A stretch of DNA of 64,000 nucleotides from the NCBI GenBank assembly GCA_039583875.1, contig CM077155.1, positions 9,846,043 through 9,910,042 on the forward strand, given 5' to 3'. The notes below the pieces were generated by a model. The model searched no databases, was not told the DNA's origin, and was given only the letters and a program-made list of their open reading frames with translations. This DNA is from Platanthera guangdongensis. Taxonomy: Eukaryota; Streptophyta; Magnoliopsida; Asparagales; Orchidaceae. Positions 1 through 10,164 of the stretch are shown here, piece by piece; position 1 is the stretch's first letter; each line of letters opens with the position of its first letter. The translations under genes and the position numbers were made by a program.

Positions 1-2
1 AT

Positions 3-137
3 GAGCTCGGGAACCTTGTAAATGCTGACCGAAGCCTCCTTGACCCCACAGAGCTCGTTGACTCAGATCAAGAGAAGGAGACATGGGAGGATCAAGAGAA
101 GGAGGCGGAGGAGGATGACGAAGAAGGTGGCGAGTAG
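3..137 (+). pseudogene. C-terminal tail of an unidentified acidic ORF
   Basis: A frame open from the window edge gives 44 residues and stops at TAG 135-137. The last 20 or so residues are mostly Glu and Asp with some Lys and Gly, ending EEDDEEGGE. No domain is visible, and the body of the gene lies outside the window. Acidic tails occur at the ends of some plant transposase genes (hAT, MULE), so a transposase is one guess, but nothing here proves it. The longer +1-frame reading through the same bases is Arg/Lys-rich and looks like a shadow. Confidence 0.35.
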
Positions 138-735
138 AATTTCATCAAATTCATACTTTTTTTGGACTATTCTAAGCATTTCTAAGAACTATCCTCTTGG
201 TATGATATCAGACGATTTAGGGTGCCGTGTTTTGATGATATATTTTTGTTTATTTTTGGAGTAGTATATAACTTTTTGTTGCACCAATTCCATCTTTTAG
301 CGCTGCAATTATATTGTGTTTGATCTGACTTTATTTGGGCTGGCATATTATGAGATGTTGTATTTGCTGAACTACTATTCCTTCATTCTTATCATCTAAT
401 GCATATGTGGTACTACCTCTAGATGAGTACTCATACATCAATATGTTACATGCTGCCAAAATAGGATTTTCTCTTAAATTATAAATTGCGCAGTTGACTT
501 AAAAAAATGGCATTGTACAATTTGTTTGCAGGTGCTGAAGGAATTCTAACAATAGAACTAGCCAAAGAAAGGGGTGGAATAAAAACATTAAGGAGTTGCG
601 GTCATGCTGAAAACACATCGCCTGCACAGTCAATTTCAGGGGAGTAATTTGAACTTCCAAGTTTCTTCTAGTTTATTTTGCACGTGTTCTGTCGTAAAAA
701 TTTATAAAAGGCTTCTCATGATTCAAGGCGTAGAA

Positions 736-774
736 TTGCTAGGGCCTAGCAACGACTCAAGTGTGGGGGTGGTA
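736..774 (+). promoter_or_regulatory. Upstream copy of the hairpin and polypurine-tract-like signal
   Basis: A short inverted repeat TTGCTAGGGCCTAGCAA is followed by CTCAAGTGTGGGGGTGGTA. The same arrangement recurs at 1880-1915, directly before the LTR. In plant Tat-type elements this hairpin and G-rich tract mark the end of the internal region. Here no recognisable LTR follows, so it is a duplicated or displaced copy. Confidence 0.5.
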
Positions 775-1232
775 TAGCCCTTGCATATTGGGTGAGGATA
801 CTTTGATTGATCACGGATTTAATGGTCTTAATGCCTGAAATACTTAATCAATAGTTTATTCTGATTTTTCAATGACAATCGATTGATATTGCTGAACATC
901 CTAGGAGTTCAATCAATGAATCTGAAGCATATATACTATAAAGCTTATTTAAGCTTATGTTTTTATGCACAAAATTTTTGGTTGATTTACTTCCATTACA
1001 ATTATTGGTTATTGACCTCTAAAAGTAAAGGGAGGGTGAGCGAGAGTAGAGTGAAAGATATAAACTAAGCATGAGTTCAGTTAGTCTCACCATTTCGATC
1101 ATCCACTCAATCGTTTGAGCTTGAACCTTTTCAGTCACATCATTACATGTTCAACATTCCGATGTTCCCATTAGTTTGATCTTAATAAGCTAGCCGGTTA
1201 TGGGTGCTTCATTATAAAATAATAGATGAAAT

Positions 1233-1428
1233 TCATAGTGATATGCGGCATAGATATAAGTCTACATACTTTGAATGATCCCTACTATGATCAACAATAA
1301 GAAAAAAACAAGGAAAGCAAAGCAAAACAAAACAATGAAAAGAAGAATGTTTAAAGATCATAGTGATATGTGGCCGAGGTATGTGCACTTATATTTGGAA
1401 TGATCCCAACTATGATATATAAAAATTT
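1233..1428 (+). repeat. Imperfect direct duplication, about 125-bp period
   Basis: TCATAGTGATATG begins at 1233 and again at 1358. Each copy is followed by a diverged stretch ending in GAATGATCCCNACTATGAT. The spacer has small indels. It lies in the noncoding 3' region of the Tat-like element. Confidence 0.6.
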
Positions 1429-1879
1429 GTGCGATGATGAACCCAATAACTGAGTGAATTATTATGATTACTAACTAGGGAATAAAAATATGCTATTAAC
1501 GTCGATCCACAATTCCTAACAAAGCTTATTCCTATCCTACTTTCAATTGCACTACTATCTCTTGCGATGGCCAAATCAGAAACTTAGCTTACTCTCATCT
1601 TTTCCTGAACTTGCAGGGGATCAATAAGAGGTTTTGCATGGAAGTAAATTACCTATTTTCGAGAAAACCACACACTACATTGAGTGACTTACTTGAGCTT
1701 TATTTTCCATCTAACTAATGAATTTGTGCATGATTGAACTCGTGCTGATTGGTAGGCATATCAGTTGAGTAAAGTGAAATTTTTGAGTAAACTTTGCTTA
1801 TGGTGTCTAAGACAGGAGAACCATCCGGATTCGTATCGTGTCACGATCTCTCCATCCATATGAGGGTCAAGAATTATCG

Positions 1880-1915
1880 TTGCTAGGGACTAGCAACAGC
1901 TCAAGTGTCGGGGTG
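1880..1915 (+). promoter_or_regulatory. Hairpin and polypurine tract before the Tat-like LTR
   Basis: TTGCTAGGGACTAGCAA (inverted repeat) is followed by CTCAAGTGTCGGGGTG and then at once by the LTR start TGATAAC. The tract primes plus-strand DNA synthesis in LTR retrotransposons. Its position shows that the LTR is a 3' LTR of a plus-strand element. Confidence 0.7.
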
Positions 1916-3173
1916 TGATAACTTCTTAATAGAAGTTATCTAAGCCCATTATTTCTACTGATATTTATTAAAAAGGAGAACAAATTGAAGTTAATTGATA
2001 AAAATATGATTAAAATCTATATTTAAGAAATATTCTACTTATTTGATCATATTCCATAGTTTTTATGCAGGTGAAACCAAGAAAATTGATTTGGAGAAGA
2101 AAGATGAAATTCTCATTTTTTTTCCTAAGGAAGTTGTTGCAACAACCTGTTTTCGATGTTGCAACATTGTCTGTTCTGAAAATTCAGATTTTTAAATAAA
2201 ATAGGGGCGGTTACACCTATTCAAATATGAGCGGTTACACCTCTTAAAGGATGGACGGTTACACCTCTTGAAGGGGGGATTTGCGGCCAGCATTTGAAAG
2301 AAGAAAGGAAGGAGAGAAAGAGGAGAACTTATCTTGGAGGAAGAAGAACTAGGGCACATCTGATCTTGAAGACGGACCGGTTCAACACACGTCGGAGAAC
2401 GAATTCCTGCATTATTTTGCTTTTCCTTCATCATGCACCGTAAGATCTTTCTTGTTTGTTGGTGTGCTCCATCCATCGTGATGAACTAACTTGCTTTAAT
2501 CTCGTATTGCGAGAATACATCGTCTCTTGTGATGACAATTTATTAACTTTTCTTAATCTGTGAATGCTTGGTGAATGTTTGTACTGAATTTATGATCTTT
2601 AATTCGAGGTTTTTGGCCAAGATCTCAACTTTTTACTACGCTTCATAAATCGAGAGAGGAGTAGCGTAAGTATATCGTAGATTCGGTATAGCATTTAAAG
2701 GGAGAAAGAGATTTCACCTTGGTGTTAGCAACTTGGGTTTTCAATCTTTAAGCGGTTCTTATTTCACCTACGGGGTAATAGAGAACTAGGAACTTTCGAT
2801 ATCGAGAGGTACGGATTTTTGCTCTAAAATCATTGCAAGACGTTTCACCACTCGTGCTCACATAAACTATATTCAAAAGGTTGTCACACTAGACTTAGGA
2901 AATCATGATACGAGATTATCTTTAATCACTAACACAAATTATTCTCCTTCCGGATCTTTAGCTTATTTTCATTAATTAGAAATTGCGTTTTAAGATTTTA
3001 GTTTTCTGAAACAATCATTTTAATCTACTTGAATTAAAAGAAAAGGCATAGCTAATAATTGCAAGCGCTGAATCCACCATCTCCTCGAGGGAACGATTCT
3101 TTTCTCACTTTATATTACTTGAACCGACACATGTACTTGCGTTATTTTATATATATACGTTTCGGGCGTATCA
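1916..3173 (+). mobile_element. Tat-like Ty3/gypsy LTR (3' LTR)
   Basis: The LTR opens TGATAAC after the polypurine tract and closes CGGGCGTATCA, so its ends are the inverted pair TGATA/TATCA; length 1258 bp. Its last 150 bp (CTCGAGGGAACGATTCTTTTC, then a TATATATA stretch) resembles the ends of plant Tat LTRs. No matching 5' LTR is in the window, so the element is truncated on the left or was broken by later events. The next bases belong to another element on the other strand. Confidence 0.7.
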
Positions 3174-3182
3174 TCTGTTTCG

Positions 3183-3709
3183 TTATAGATCCTCATAATT
3201 GTGGTGAAATGGTTGATGTGTTCTAGCGGGTCGTTCTCCCCATCGAATGTTTTGATGCTTGGCAGTTTGAACCCATGCAGAATCAGATGTGCTAGAACCT
3301 GAGGGGCGAGTGGAGAGCCCTGATTGAGGTGGTGGCGTGCAAGGATGTCGTGTCACCCAAGTTGTCTGTATTCTTCGGCAATTACTTCTCAAATTTCTTC
3401 TCAAGTGATCCTCTCGTGTGGCGGCAGTCGGGCTTCTTCTCTTAAGTTGCGGTGACGACGACCAGCTCTGATTCCCCAGGGTGTCGGGTGAGTGGAGCTA
3501 GCGGCATTAGAGAGTTCTTCTGATATTTCTTCTCTTTGTGGAACTTCTTGTGTCTGGCCATGATTTGGTAGAGGCGGGAGAATAGTTAGTGCTTCTAAAT
3601 TTCTAAGCAGAGTGAGCATTTCGGTCTGTTGTTCCTTCCTCTGGCGAACATGCCCCACGAGGGCGGTAACAGGTGTGAAAGCGGCCTCTGCGGCCAATAG
3701 CACGTACAC
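3183..3709 (-). pseudogene. gag: Ty3/gypsy gag N-terminal fragment
   Basis: Gag is the structural protein that packages element RNA. Read on the minus strand, one frame gives MYVLLAAEAAFTPVTALVGH and continues through a Gln/Glu-rich stretch to an Arg-rich segment. After a frame change it reads LPSIKTFDGENDPLEHINHF and FTTIMRIYNE near 3180-3290. The FDG-x-x-DP-x-EH pattern is typical of the retrotransposon gag domain of plant gypsy elements. The ATG at 3709 follows a leader and a primer binding site, so the start fits. Only the beginning of gag survives: on its 3' side it abuts the Tat-like LTR, and pol is missing. Lineage within gypsy is uncertain. Confidence 0.6.
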
Positions 3710-3850
3710 CAGAGAGTGTGAGTGTGTTGTTTCAGTGTGTCCTTATGGGATGGATCCTTCAGCTGTGCGGGCGCTTCTCTTTGCCATTGAAGTGGAACTT
3801 GAATGTTGCAAGGATGGAGGTCTTGGCTTCTAAAGGATGTTGGGATCGTG

Positions 3851-3871
3851 TTCCCACAGACGATGCCAAAC
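3851..3871 (-). promoter_or_regulatory. Primer binding site region of the minus-strand gypsy element
   Basis: The minus strand reads TTTGGCATCGTCTGTGGGAA directly after an LTR end CCACAACA. TTTGGCGCCGTCTGTGGGAA-like sequence is the usual region just after the 5' LTR in several plant gypsy elements, so this copy differs by about one base. It fixes the element's orientation and the inner edge of its LTR at 3872. Confidence 0.65.
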
Positions 3872-4389
3872 TGTTGTGGACTGACTCGACATCCCGGTCA
3901 GACCGGAACAAACTGGACCGCCTTAGCTATCGGGATGGTCGAGTGCGCACACAGTCAATGAAAATATAGAGTTGACACAAGAAGTTTTAACGTGGAAAAA
4001 CCCCTCAATTGGGTAAAAAATAACGTGACCGGATCTGTACTGGTCAAAGTCCACTATCAGCTTGCGGTACAATATGCTTGGAGAATCGAGGGCGACAGTC
4101 CGCTCCTCGTTATAACTTGGTGGTGAGAGAGAATTTTTGACTCGCAACGGGCAATAGGCTGCGGCGAGGGAGTGTTGGATGCTGCTTGGTGGCTGGTGTG
4201 ATTGACTGTTGGTGTGCTTGAGTGCTGGTGATGGTCATCTGCTTCACTTCTCTACGCACTTGGGGACTTGGGTGTTCCTTTGGCTCATAGGAGGCTTGAA
4301 GATGACACGAGAGAGGAGTTCGACAGAGCTTTGGCCTGAGGAAGAAGAAGACAGGGGGAGCAAAAAGGTGAGAAATGAGGAGGCCCGGG

Positions 4390-4402
4390 ACTCCTTTTAT
4401 AT
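4390..4402 (-). promoter_or_regulatory. TATA box of the minus-strand LTR promoter
   Basis: The plus-strand bases CCTTTTATATCC read GGATATAAAAGG on the minus strand. Its place inside the LTR, about 520 bp from the primer binding site, is normal for an RNA polymerase II start. Confidence 0.5.
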
Positions 4403-4793
4403 CCTACAGGAGGTGGTTATGCCCCCCCCCCCACCCGCCTCCTCACTAACTTGGTGGTTAGTGGGTGGTTACCTGTAGATCGGACGGCGATGGAGGCTCT
4501 GTGGTGATCGGACGGTGGCCAACCGGCAAGCGGCGGTAGGTGGAGGCGGCAGCGGGCGGCGGTCCGGGGCGGTGGCGACGGCGGTCCCGCGGCGGTCTGC
4601 GGTCGGCGGCGGCGGAGTCTGCGGTGGTCGGCGGTTGGCGGCAGTGAAGTTCGTGGCGGCCGACAGAGTCTAGGGCGGCCGGCGGAGTCCGCGGAGGCCG
4701 GTGGAGTCCGCGGCGGCAGGTGGAGGCGACAGTCATGGCCGCGGGGGAGGTGGACAGTGACAGTAGTTATTGAAAAGGTGGCCCTCATGATCC

Positions 4794-4858
4794 TCCTATT
4801 ATGGAGGAGATCATGGGAAGTGGGTTGACCGGTCAAACCCATGATCTCCATAATAGGA
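4794..4858. repeat. Imperfect hairpin with nested palindrome
   Basis: TCCTATTATGGAGGAGATCA at 4794 is complemented by CCCATGATCTCCATAATAGG ending near 4858, with a 3-base slip. The loop contains a second palindrome, GGTTGACCGGTCAAACC. It lies in the outer part of the LTR. Confidence 0.75.
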
Positions 4859-5052
4859 GAAATCATGGGAGAAGAGTGGTAAAATGCACTCTCAAGGCTT
4901 TAAATGAAGCTTCATCCCCATCAAAAAGGAAAAACAAAACTAAAAAACTCAAACTGATTAATGATTTATGCAAACAGCAGATCAACTTCATCTGGATCGA
5001 AATCAACTTTCTCTCCTCCAATCTCCATTTGATTTGCAAACAGTTACAACAA

Positions 5053-5599
5053 GAATGTCATAAGACAAATCTCTATGAATTCAAATATTTGCTATCAAAG
5101 TAAAGTGATTAATTCTAGCAGTAAAAGAACGTAATAGTCTAACTAGGAAGAAAGAAACAAAAGTCAACATCTCTATCTAATTTACAAAAAATTAGAAAAT
5201 TGATTTCAAAGAATCAAATCATGTTTATTCGATTATTAAGATTATTATTAATTATTTCACAATTGTGTTATATCATCAAGTTTGGAATGATACAACAAGC
5301 TGTGACTATTATATCATCAAGTTTGGAATGATATAACTAATAATCATAATATCAGAGCACATATCAGCAACTTCAGTATTCTTTTTTGGAATGGTACCCA
5401 AATCAGTCTTTGAATGAAATAATTATGTAAGTCATCAAGTTTGGAATGACTGACAACTATTCATCTATAGCTTTCATCAGATAGCATATGAAATACTTAT
5501 GTGTACTCAACTCTAGATGCTTGAATATAAGCAGACTATGGTTCTAAAATTAAAAACATAAGCAAGATATTAAGTCCTACTAAATTGACTTTAATCTCA
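5053..5599 (-). mobile_element. 3' LTR of a minus-strand copia element (outer limit approximate)
   Basis: The inner edge is set by the tract at 5600-5609 (minus strand TCGGGGGAGA), after which the minus strand starts TGAGATTAAAGTC. Inside, ATCATCAAGTTTGGAATGA occurs near 5273 and 5315 and, partly, at 5437. The outer end, against the gypsy LTR, could not be set. Confidence 0.5.
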
Positions 5600-5609
5600 T
5601 CTCCCCCGA
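5600..5609 (-). promoter_or_regulatory. Polypurine tract of the minus-strand copia element
   Basis: The minus strand reads TCGGGGGAGA right before the LTR start TGAGATT. GGGGGAGA is a common copia plus-strand primer. Confidence 0.6.
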
Positions 5610-5639
5610 TGTTTTAGTTGTTAGAACCTTACATAAGCC

Positions 5640-6248
5640 TTTGGTAAAGACATCTGCTACATTATCTTTTGATCTCACATTCAAAAGGGATAATATCCCC
5701 CGACTGGTGAGATAGGTCAACCAGGTCTGTTTCATCCTAAGCTGCCTTCATTTTTCATTGAACAACTTATTTGTAACAGTGTTCTTTGTGGCTTGATTGT
5801 CACAATATAACGAAATAGATTGCATTTTCAGACTTGTCATTAGAATGTACATTACAAGATCTTTTATCCACTTTACTTCTTCTCCATCTAAAGAGAGAGC
5901 ATAGAGTTCTGATTCCATACAGGATATTACAATGCACGTCTGCCTCTTTGAATTCTAAGATACTGCTACTCCTCCTAGTGTAAACACAAGCCATTAGTGG
6001 CTCTACTATCAACAATTTCTGAGCACCAGGAGGCATCATAATACCCCTCAAACACAGGAGGCATCAGAATACCCCTCAAGCACAGGAGGATGTCCATTGT
6101 AATATAAAGCATACTTATAAGTGTACTTTAAGTATCGCATTAGCCTTTCTAAGGCATCCCAGTGGTCCTTCCGAGGATTACTCGTGAATCTACTTAACAT
6201 GCCGACCGTAAAGGCTATGTCAGGTCTAGTATAGGTTGTAGCATACAT
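5640..6248 (-). pseudogene. pol: Ty1/copia RNase H and C-terminal domain
   Basis: RNase H removes the RNA strand during reverse transcription. The minus strand reads MYATTYTRPDIAFTVGMLSR, then RYLKYTYKYALYYNG and LEGYSDASC, the usual copia passage between reverse transcriptase and RNase H with the first catalytic Asp in YSDASC. Further on, in other frames, it reads LYCDNQATKNTV and then ADVFTKGL near the tract. Frameshifts separate these blocks, and a 28-bp tandem duplication at 6027-6084 damages the reading frame after YSDASC. The order on the minus strand agrees with reverse transcriptase upstream at 6308-7200. Confidence 0.75.
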
Positions 6249-6307
6249 GAGACTTCTTATGAGTTTGGAGTAGTCCGACTATCTAATAGATGAACCTTCA
6301 TTCATTT

Positions 6308-7400
6308 TCAGTCTATTATTGTAGTCGTATGTAGTCTCAATCCTATTGCTATTAACGTAACCTCACTTCTCAAGTAGATTTCAAAGTAGTGACTCTGACT
6401 TCGGGTAATGCTTTTTTTAGTGAAGTTTACTTCTATTAACGTCGCTTTCACGTCTTCCACCTCACACTGATCAGTTCCAAGAATTAGCATGTCATCAACA
6501 TATAAACATATAATTACAACTTTATCTGAAATTGATCTTACGTATAGACATTTATCTGATATGCTAGATTTAAAACTCATGCCTTTAATATAAGTGTCAA
6601 ATTGTTCGTGCCATAATTTAGATGCTTGCTTCAATCTGTAGAGTGACTTAATCAACTTGTAGACCTTATTTTTTAGACCTTCTACGAAAAAACCCTTTAG
6701 GTTGGTACATATAGATCTCCTCAGTTAGATCTACATTAAGAAATGCAGTCTTGACATCCATCTAATGAACGACAAAATATTCAATAGATACTAACGCAAA
6801 AGAATCCTAATTATAACAATGTGACAAACATGTGAGTATATATCAAAGTAGTCTATGTCACTCACTTGAGTGATGCCTTTTGCAACTAGATGTGCTTAGT
6901 ATTTAGCGATACTCCCATCAAGATTAAGCTTCTTTTTCAGGACTCACTTACTTCTAATGGTTCTAGCCACATTGGGCAAGTCAACCAAGGTCCAAGTGTG
7001 GTTTTTACAGGAGAGAGTTCATCTCATCATCTTTGGCTTCTTTCCATAATAGAGAATCCCTAGATCACATCACTTCCTTATAGGTAGATGGATCAGCTTT
7101 CACTTGCTAAGTCACAAAGTCTGTACAAAAGCTTTTAGGCACTCGTTCTCTATTAGATAACCTTTTATATTCTAAATCACTAGTGTTTATGGGCTCAGTG
7201 TCAGAGATCTTTAGTTCTGGCTCAACAATAGTCACGGTACTAGATGTTGGCAGACCTGGAAGCGTCAGGTTTTTATCTTTAAGGAACTTATCTTCAAAGA
7301 AAACTGCATCTCCAAAATATATTACAGTATTAGTTGAAAGATCTAGAAACCCGTCTGCAGCACTATCCTCTACACATCTTAGATAAATGCATGTGTTTGT
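6308..7400 (-). pseudogene. pol: Ty1/copia reverse transcriptase with integrase-RT linker
   Basis: The enzyme copies element RNA into DNA in virus-like particles. The minus strand shows the linker GDAVFFEDKFLKDKN near 7310, then decayed reverse transcriptase, then KSLYRLKQASKLWHEQFD and the catalytic box LYVDDMLILGTD near 6490. YVDD is the copia catalytic motif. Many frameshifts and stops between 6660 and 7100 rule out function. The reading order places it between integrase and RNase H of the same element. Confidence 0.8.
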
Positions 7401-8352
7401 CCTAGATCCAATCTTAGCTCTTCTAGAGTCAGGTATCCTAACATAATGATAAAGCCACAGGTCTTATGATTATCAAATCTAGGATGTCTCATAAACCAAA
7501 GCTCATAGGGTGTTAGATTCAACTTAGCAAGAGAAACTTTATTAAGAATGTGATTTGATGTGAGGATGACTTCACCCTAATAGGTCATAGGCATGCCAAC
7601 AGTTAATAACATAGAATTCAACATTTATGTTAAAGTTCTATTTTTCCATTTGGCGATACCATTGGATTGTGGTGAATACGGAGCAGTAGTTTCTGGAATT
7701 ATGTCATTGCTGGCAAGAAAATCTCGGAACTCCCTCGAGACATATTCACCTCCTCTATCACTTCTTAGTCTTTTAATTTTCATGTGTAGTTGATTTTAAA
7801 ACTTTTTTTGAATATACGAAATATTTCAAAAGCTTCATCTTTGATTTTTAGGAGGTAAATGTGGATAAACCTAGAGTAATCGTCGATAAATGTTAGCAAA
7901 TACTTTTGACCTCCACTTGTGACAAAGCTTTTGTAGTCACATATGTCAGAATGTATTAACTCTAGTAATTGTGTGCTACTAGAAACTTGACTAAAATGTG
8001 TTCTAGTTATCTTTATCTGAGCACAAATTTCATATTTATCAAATTTGATTGTTGTGTCTAAGGATATGTTGTGAGTTTTAGCTAGCAATAGTAGTTTTCT
8101 ATTGTTCGCGTGTCCTAGTCTTGCATGTAAAGTCTTAGGATCTATCAGATTTGAGCTAACTTGATTTACTACTTCATTTGCTAGACTAAGCCTATAGATT
8201 ACGTTTGCTACACACACACAACCAAAATAATGTGTGTGCATCATTAAAGTTACCCTACCACCACTAATGTTAAATGACATACCAACATCGCATAACAAAG
8301 TAATTGAAATTAAATTAACAGCTAATGTAGGTATAAATTTAACATTTTTCAA
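7400..8352 (-). pseudogene. pol: Ty1/copia GAG-pre-integrase and integrase core
   Basis: Integrase inserts element DNA into the genome. The minus strand reads FIPTLAVNLISITLL, then TLHARLGHANNRKL (zinc-binding His residues), then a ligand segment where one of the two Cys is Tyr (KYEICAQIK). The core begins LELIHSDICDYK and continues FIDDYSRFIHIYLL, giving the first catalytic Asp. The frame breaks at about 7780 and the rest of the core is decayed. It is separated from the protease at about 8990 by the TCGA-rich insertion; joining the flanks across it restores the usual protein order. Confidence 0.8.
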
Positions 8353-8443
8353 AATTAACGAGTACCTGAGGAAAGTACCAGAGTGACATTTCCCACCTTC
8401 AGCACGTCAGTTACTCCACCATTTGCAACAATGATAGTTAGGG

Positions 8444-8985
8444 CTGATATTGAGTCGAGTTCGACTGATTTTGGCTCGGCTCGAAATCGAAATTTTCGAC
8501 TCGAACTCGGCTCGAAATCGACTCGAAATCAAAATTGATTTTGGGAGTAGTTAGCTCGACTAGAAATCAAAATTAAACTCGACTCAAAATGACTCGATTC
8601 CGAGTCGGCTCGAAATTGAATCAAGTCGGCTCGAAATCGAATCGAGTCGGCTCGGAATCGAATCAAGCGGCTCGAAATTTAGCAATTTTTTATTTTATTC
8701 CAACTTTGCTCAAAATTAAATTGGGCAACCTATAAATTTAGCAAATAAAACACTTAAAGTCTTCATTCTTTTTATTTAGATTAAAATTTTGTTATTTTTA
8801 ATCTTAAAATAAGAATATATTAATAAATACATAGTTTTTTTTTAATTAATTCGAGTTTATTCGAATCATATTTCGAGTGATTCAGGGATGACTCGAAATC
8901 GACTCGAAATCAGATTCGAGTCAAATTTAATCGACTCAAATTGAGTTGAATCAATTTTAACCGATTCCGATTTAGCTCAATTTTT
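8444..8985. mobile_element. TCGA-rich repetitive insertion inside the copia element (MITE-like)
   Basis: About 540 bp lie between the copia protease and GAG-pre-integrase parts. The left and right thirds consist of words such as GACTCGAAATCGA, GGCTCGAAATCGAATC and AGTCGGCTCG repeated many times, around an AT-rich centre. The left edge begins near TTAGGGCTGATATTGAG, which resembles hAT-type ends. AATGAT occurs at both edges and may be part of an 8-bp duplication, but neither terminal repeats nor duplication are convincing. No coding capacity. Confidence 0.5.
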
Positions 8986-8989
8986 GAAT

Positions 8990-9186
8990 GATTTTTGAGC
9001 CACTTTTGAGTATCGAATAATATGCTCAGCTCGAGTGATAGTCTCTTTTACTGCAGTGACGTCCTCCAGAAGCGCTAAATTGTTGTAAACGTGATAGGTA
9101 GCACCTGAATCGAGCCACCACTCTGTACTAGCCTTCCCATTGCCAACCATCGCAACAAAGTCGGCAGGCACAGTCTGATAAACCAA
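8990..9186 (-). pseudogene. pol: Ty1/copia aspartic protease fragment
   Basis: Protease cuts the gag-pol polyprotein. The minus strand reads VPADFVAMVG, then WWLDSGATYHVYNN with the catalytic D-S-G-A of copia proteases. The protein then runs into the TCGA-rich insertion. It lies directly after a gag zinc knuckle in the proper order. Confidence 0.75.
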
Positions 9187-9199
9187 ATTAGCTTTATTA

Positions 9200-10014
9200 T
9201 TAGTCTTTGGTGTGTTGGATTCACCCCTTTTGGGTAGCTTGCACTCAGAAGCACAGTGACCTCACTTATTGTAGGTTTTACACTTGCCTTTAAATTTCTT
9301 AGTCTTTCTACTGGTGTTAGCAACTACGGGTGCACTGGAGTGTGGTCTAGTCTTTCCAGGCTTAGGCTTACGCTTAGGATGCGTGACCATGTTGGCAGCA
9401 GAGTTCTGCTTGTTAGCCATCTTCATGGCGTGCCTAGTCCGGTTCTCATCCTCAATGCAGATGAAGTGCTTGAGGTCTTTCAGACTGGCTTGCATTTTCT
9501 TCTGATACATCTCTGTTTTGAAGGAGTACCAAGCTGATGGCAGCTTGAAAATTATAGCTCTAGCCACAAACACATCTGACAGAGGGATGTTCTCACTATT
9601 CAGCTTGTCCACGAGATTAAATTTTTGCAACCTGAGAAAGTATCTCCCTGTCTTCAGTGAAGGTGAATATCATGAACTTGTCCACCAGGTGCGTCTTGAA
9701 CATATCTCTTCCTCTTTGAACTGCTCCTCCAGTGCGACCCAGATCTCCTTGGCAGTTTTCATTTTATTGTACGTCTCTGCAAGTCTATTGGAAAGGCAAT
9801 TGAGGAGATAATCATGACAAAAATCTTCGTCGTTGATCCAGTTATCCTCGTCCTCTCCTCTATAAGACTCAAAATTGGACTGCACAATATAAAAAATATT
9901 CAAGTACTTCATGCCGAACTGTGTGTTCCGCTTCCAGGCGCTAAACTCTGAGTTGGAGAATTTTTCCAGCTTGATCATTGGTACAGGAGATGAAAGGTTG
10001 CTTCCTTTCGACAT
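9200..10014 (-). pseudogene. gag: Ty1/copia gag
   Basis: Gag starts at the ATG at 10014 with MSKGSNLSSPVPMIKLEKFS, followed by SAWKRNTQFGMKYL, the usual beginning of copia gag (UBN2 type). After a frameshift near 9650 it continues QKFNLVDKLNSENIPLSDVF and SAWYSFKTEMYQKKM. Near 9260 the zinc knuckle reads CKTYNK-stop-GHCASEC: the second Cys is Tyr and one codon is a stop. The gene is dead but complete in outline, and is preceded by a primer-site-like sequence. Confidence 0.8.
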
Positions 10015-10032
10015 TGTGGGTTCCTTTCAAGA

Positions 10033-10056
10033 AACTTGGAGCTCCACTATCAACCT
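10033..10056 (-). promoter_or_regulatory. Degenerate primer binding site of the copia element
   Basis: The minus strand reads TTTTAGGTTGATAGTGGAGC just upstream of gag. It keeps the spacing of a TGGTATCAGAGC-type site but has several changes. The 5' LTR that should follow at higher coordinates is at most about 100 bp before SIRE-like coding sequence begins, so it is truncated. Confidence 0.35.
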
Positions 10057-10164
10057 AAAATGTGAGCAGTAAAATAATAAAAGATCACCTGAACGTGGCG
10101 ATGACAAAGTCTTCAGATCCAATCCTGTTTTGTCGATCGGAGTTCGACAAAAACTAATAAACAT

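Larger units (their letters stand above)
138..1879 (+). other. Noncoding 3' region of a Tat-like gypsy element
   Basis: AT-rich sequence without a supportable gene. It lies upstream of a polypurine tract and LTR in plus orientation, and holds an earlier copy of the hairpin-plus-tract signal. Plant Tat-lineage elements have a long noncoding stretch between pol and the 3' LTR, so this is best read as such a remnant. The small ORF at 883-1068 has no recognisable features. Confidence 0.45.
3872..5050 (-). mobile_element. 5' LTR of the minus-strand gypsy element (outer end approximate)
   Basis: The LTR occupies the sequence to the right of the primer site. Its inner end, as minus-strand ...CAACA, is clear. 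The outer end is placed at the first plausible TGTTG complement (CAACA near 5046-5050) and is uncertain. The minus strand carries a TATA box (TATAAAAGG) at about 4390-4402, so transcription would start near 4370 and run toward gag. A GC-rich block at 4540-4720 is built from GGCGG and GGTCGG words and yields spurious long ORFs. Confidence 0.45.

Noticed and set aside
2192..2476. 94-residue minus-strand ORF
   Set aside because: Lies within the Tat-like LTR; repeated RCNRP-type stretch comes from GGTTACACCTCTT repeats, with no other support.
4417..4866. Long minus-strand Arg/Pro-rich ORFs over the GC-rich block
   Set aside because: Low-complexity GGCGG repeats give long frames in several phases. 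No motif, and it lies inside an LTR.
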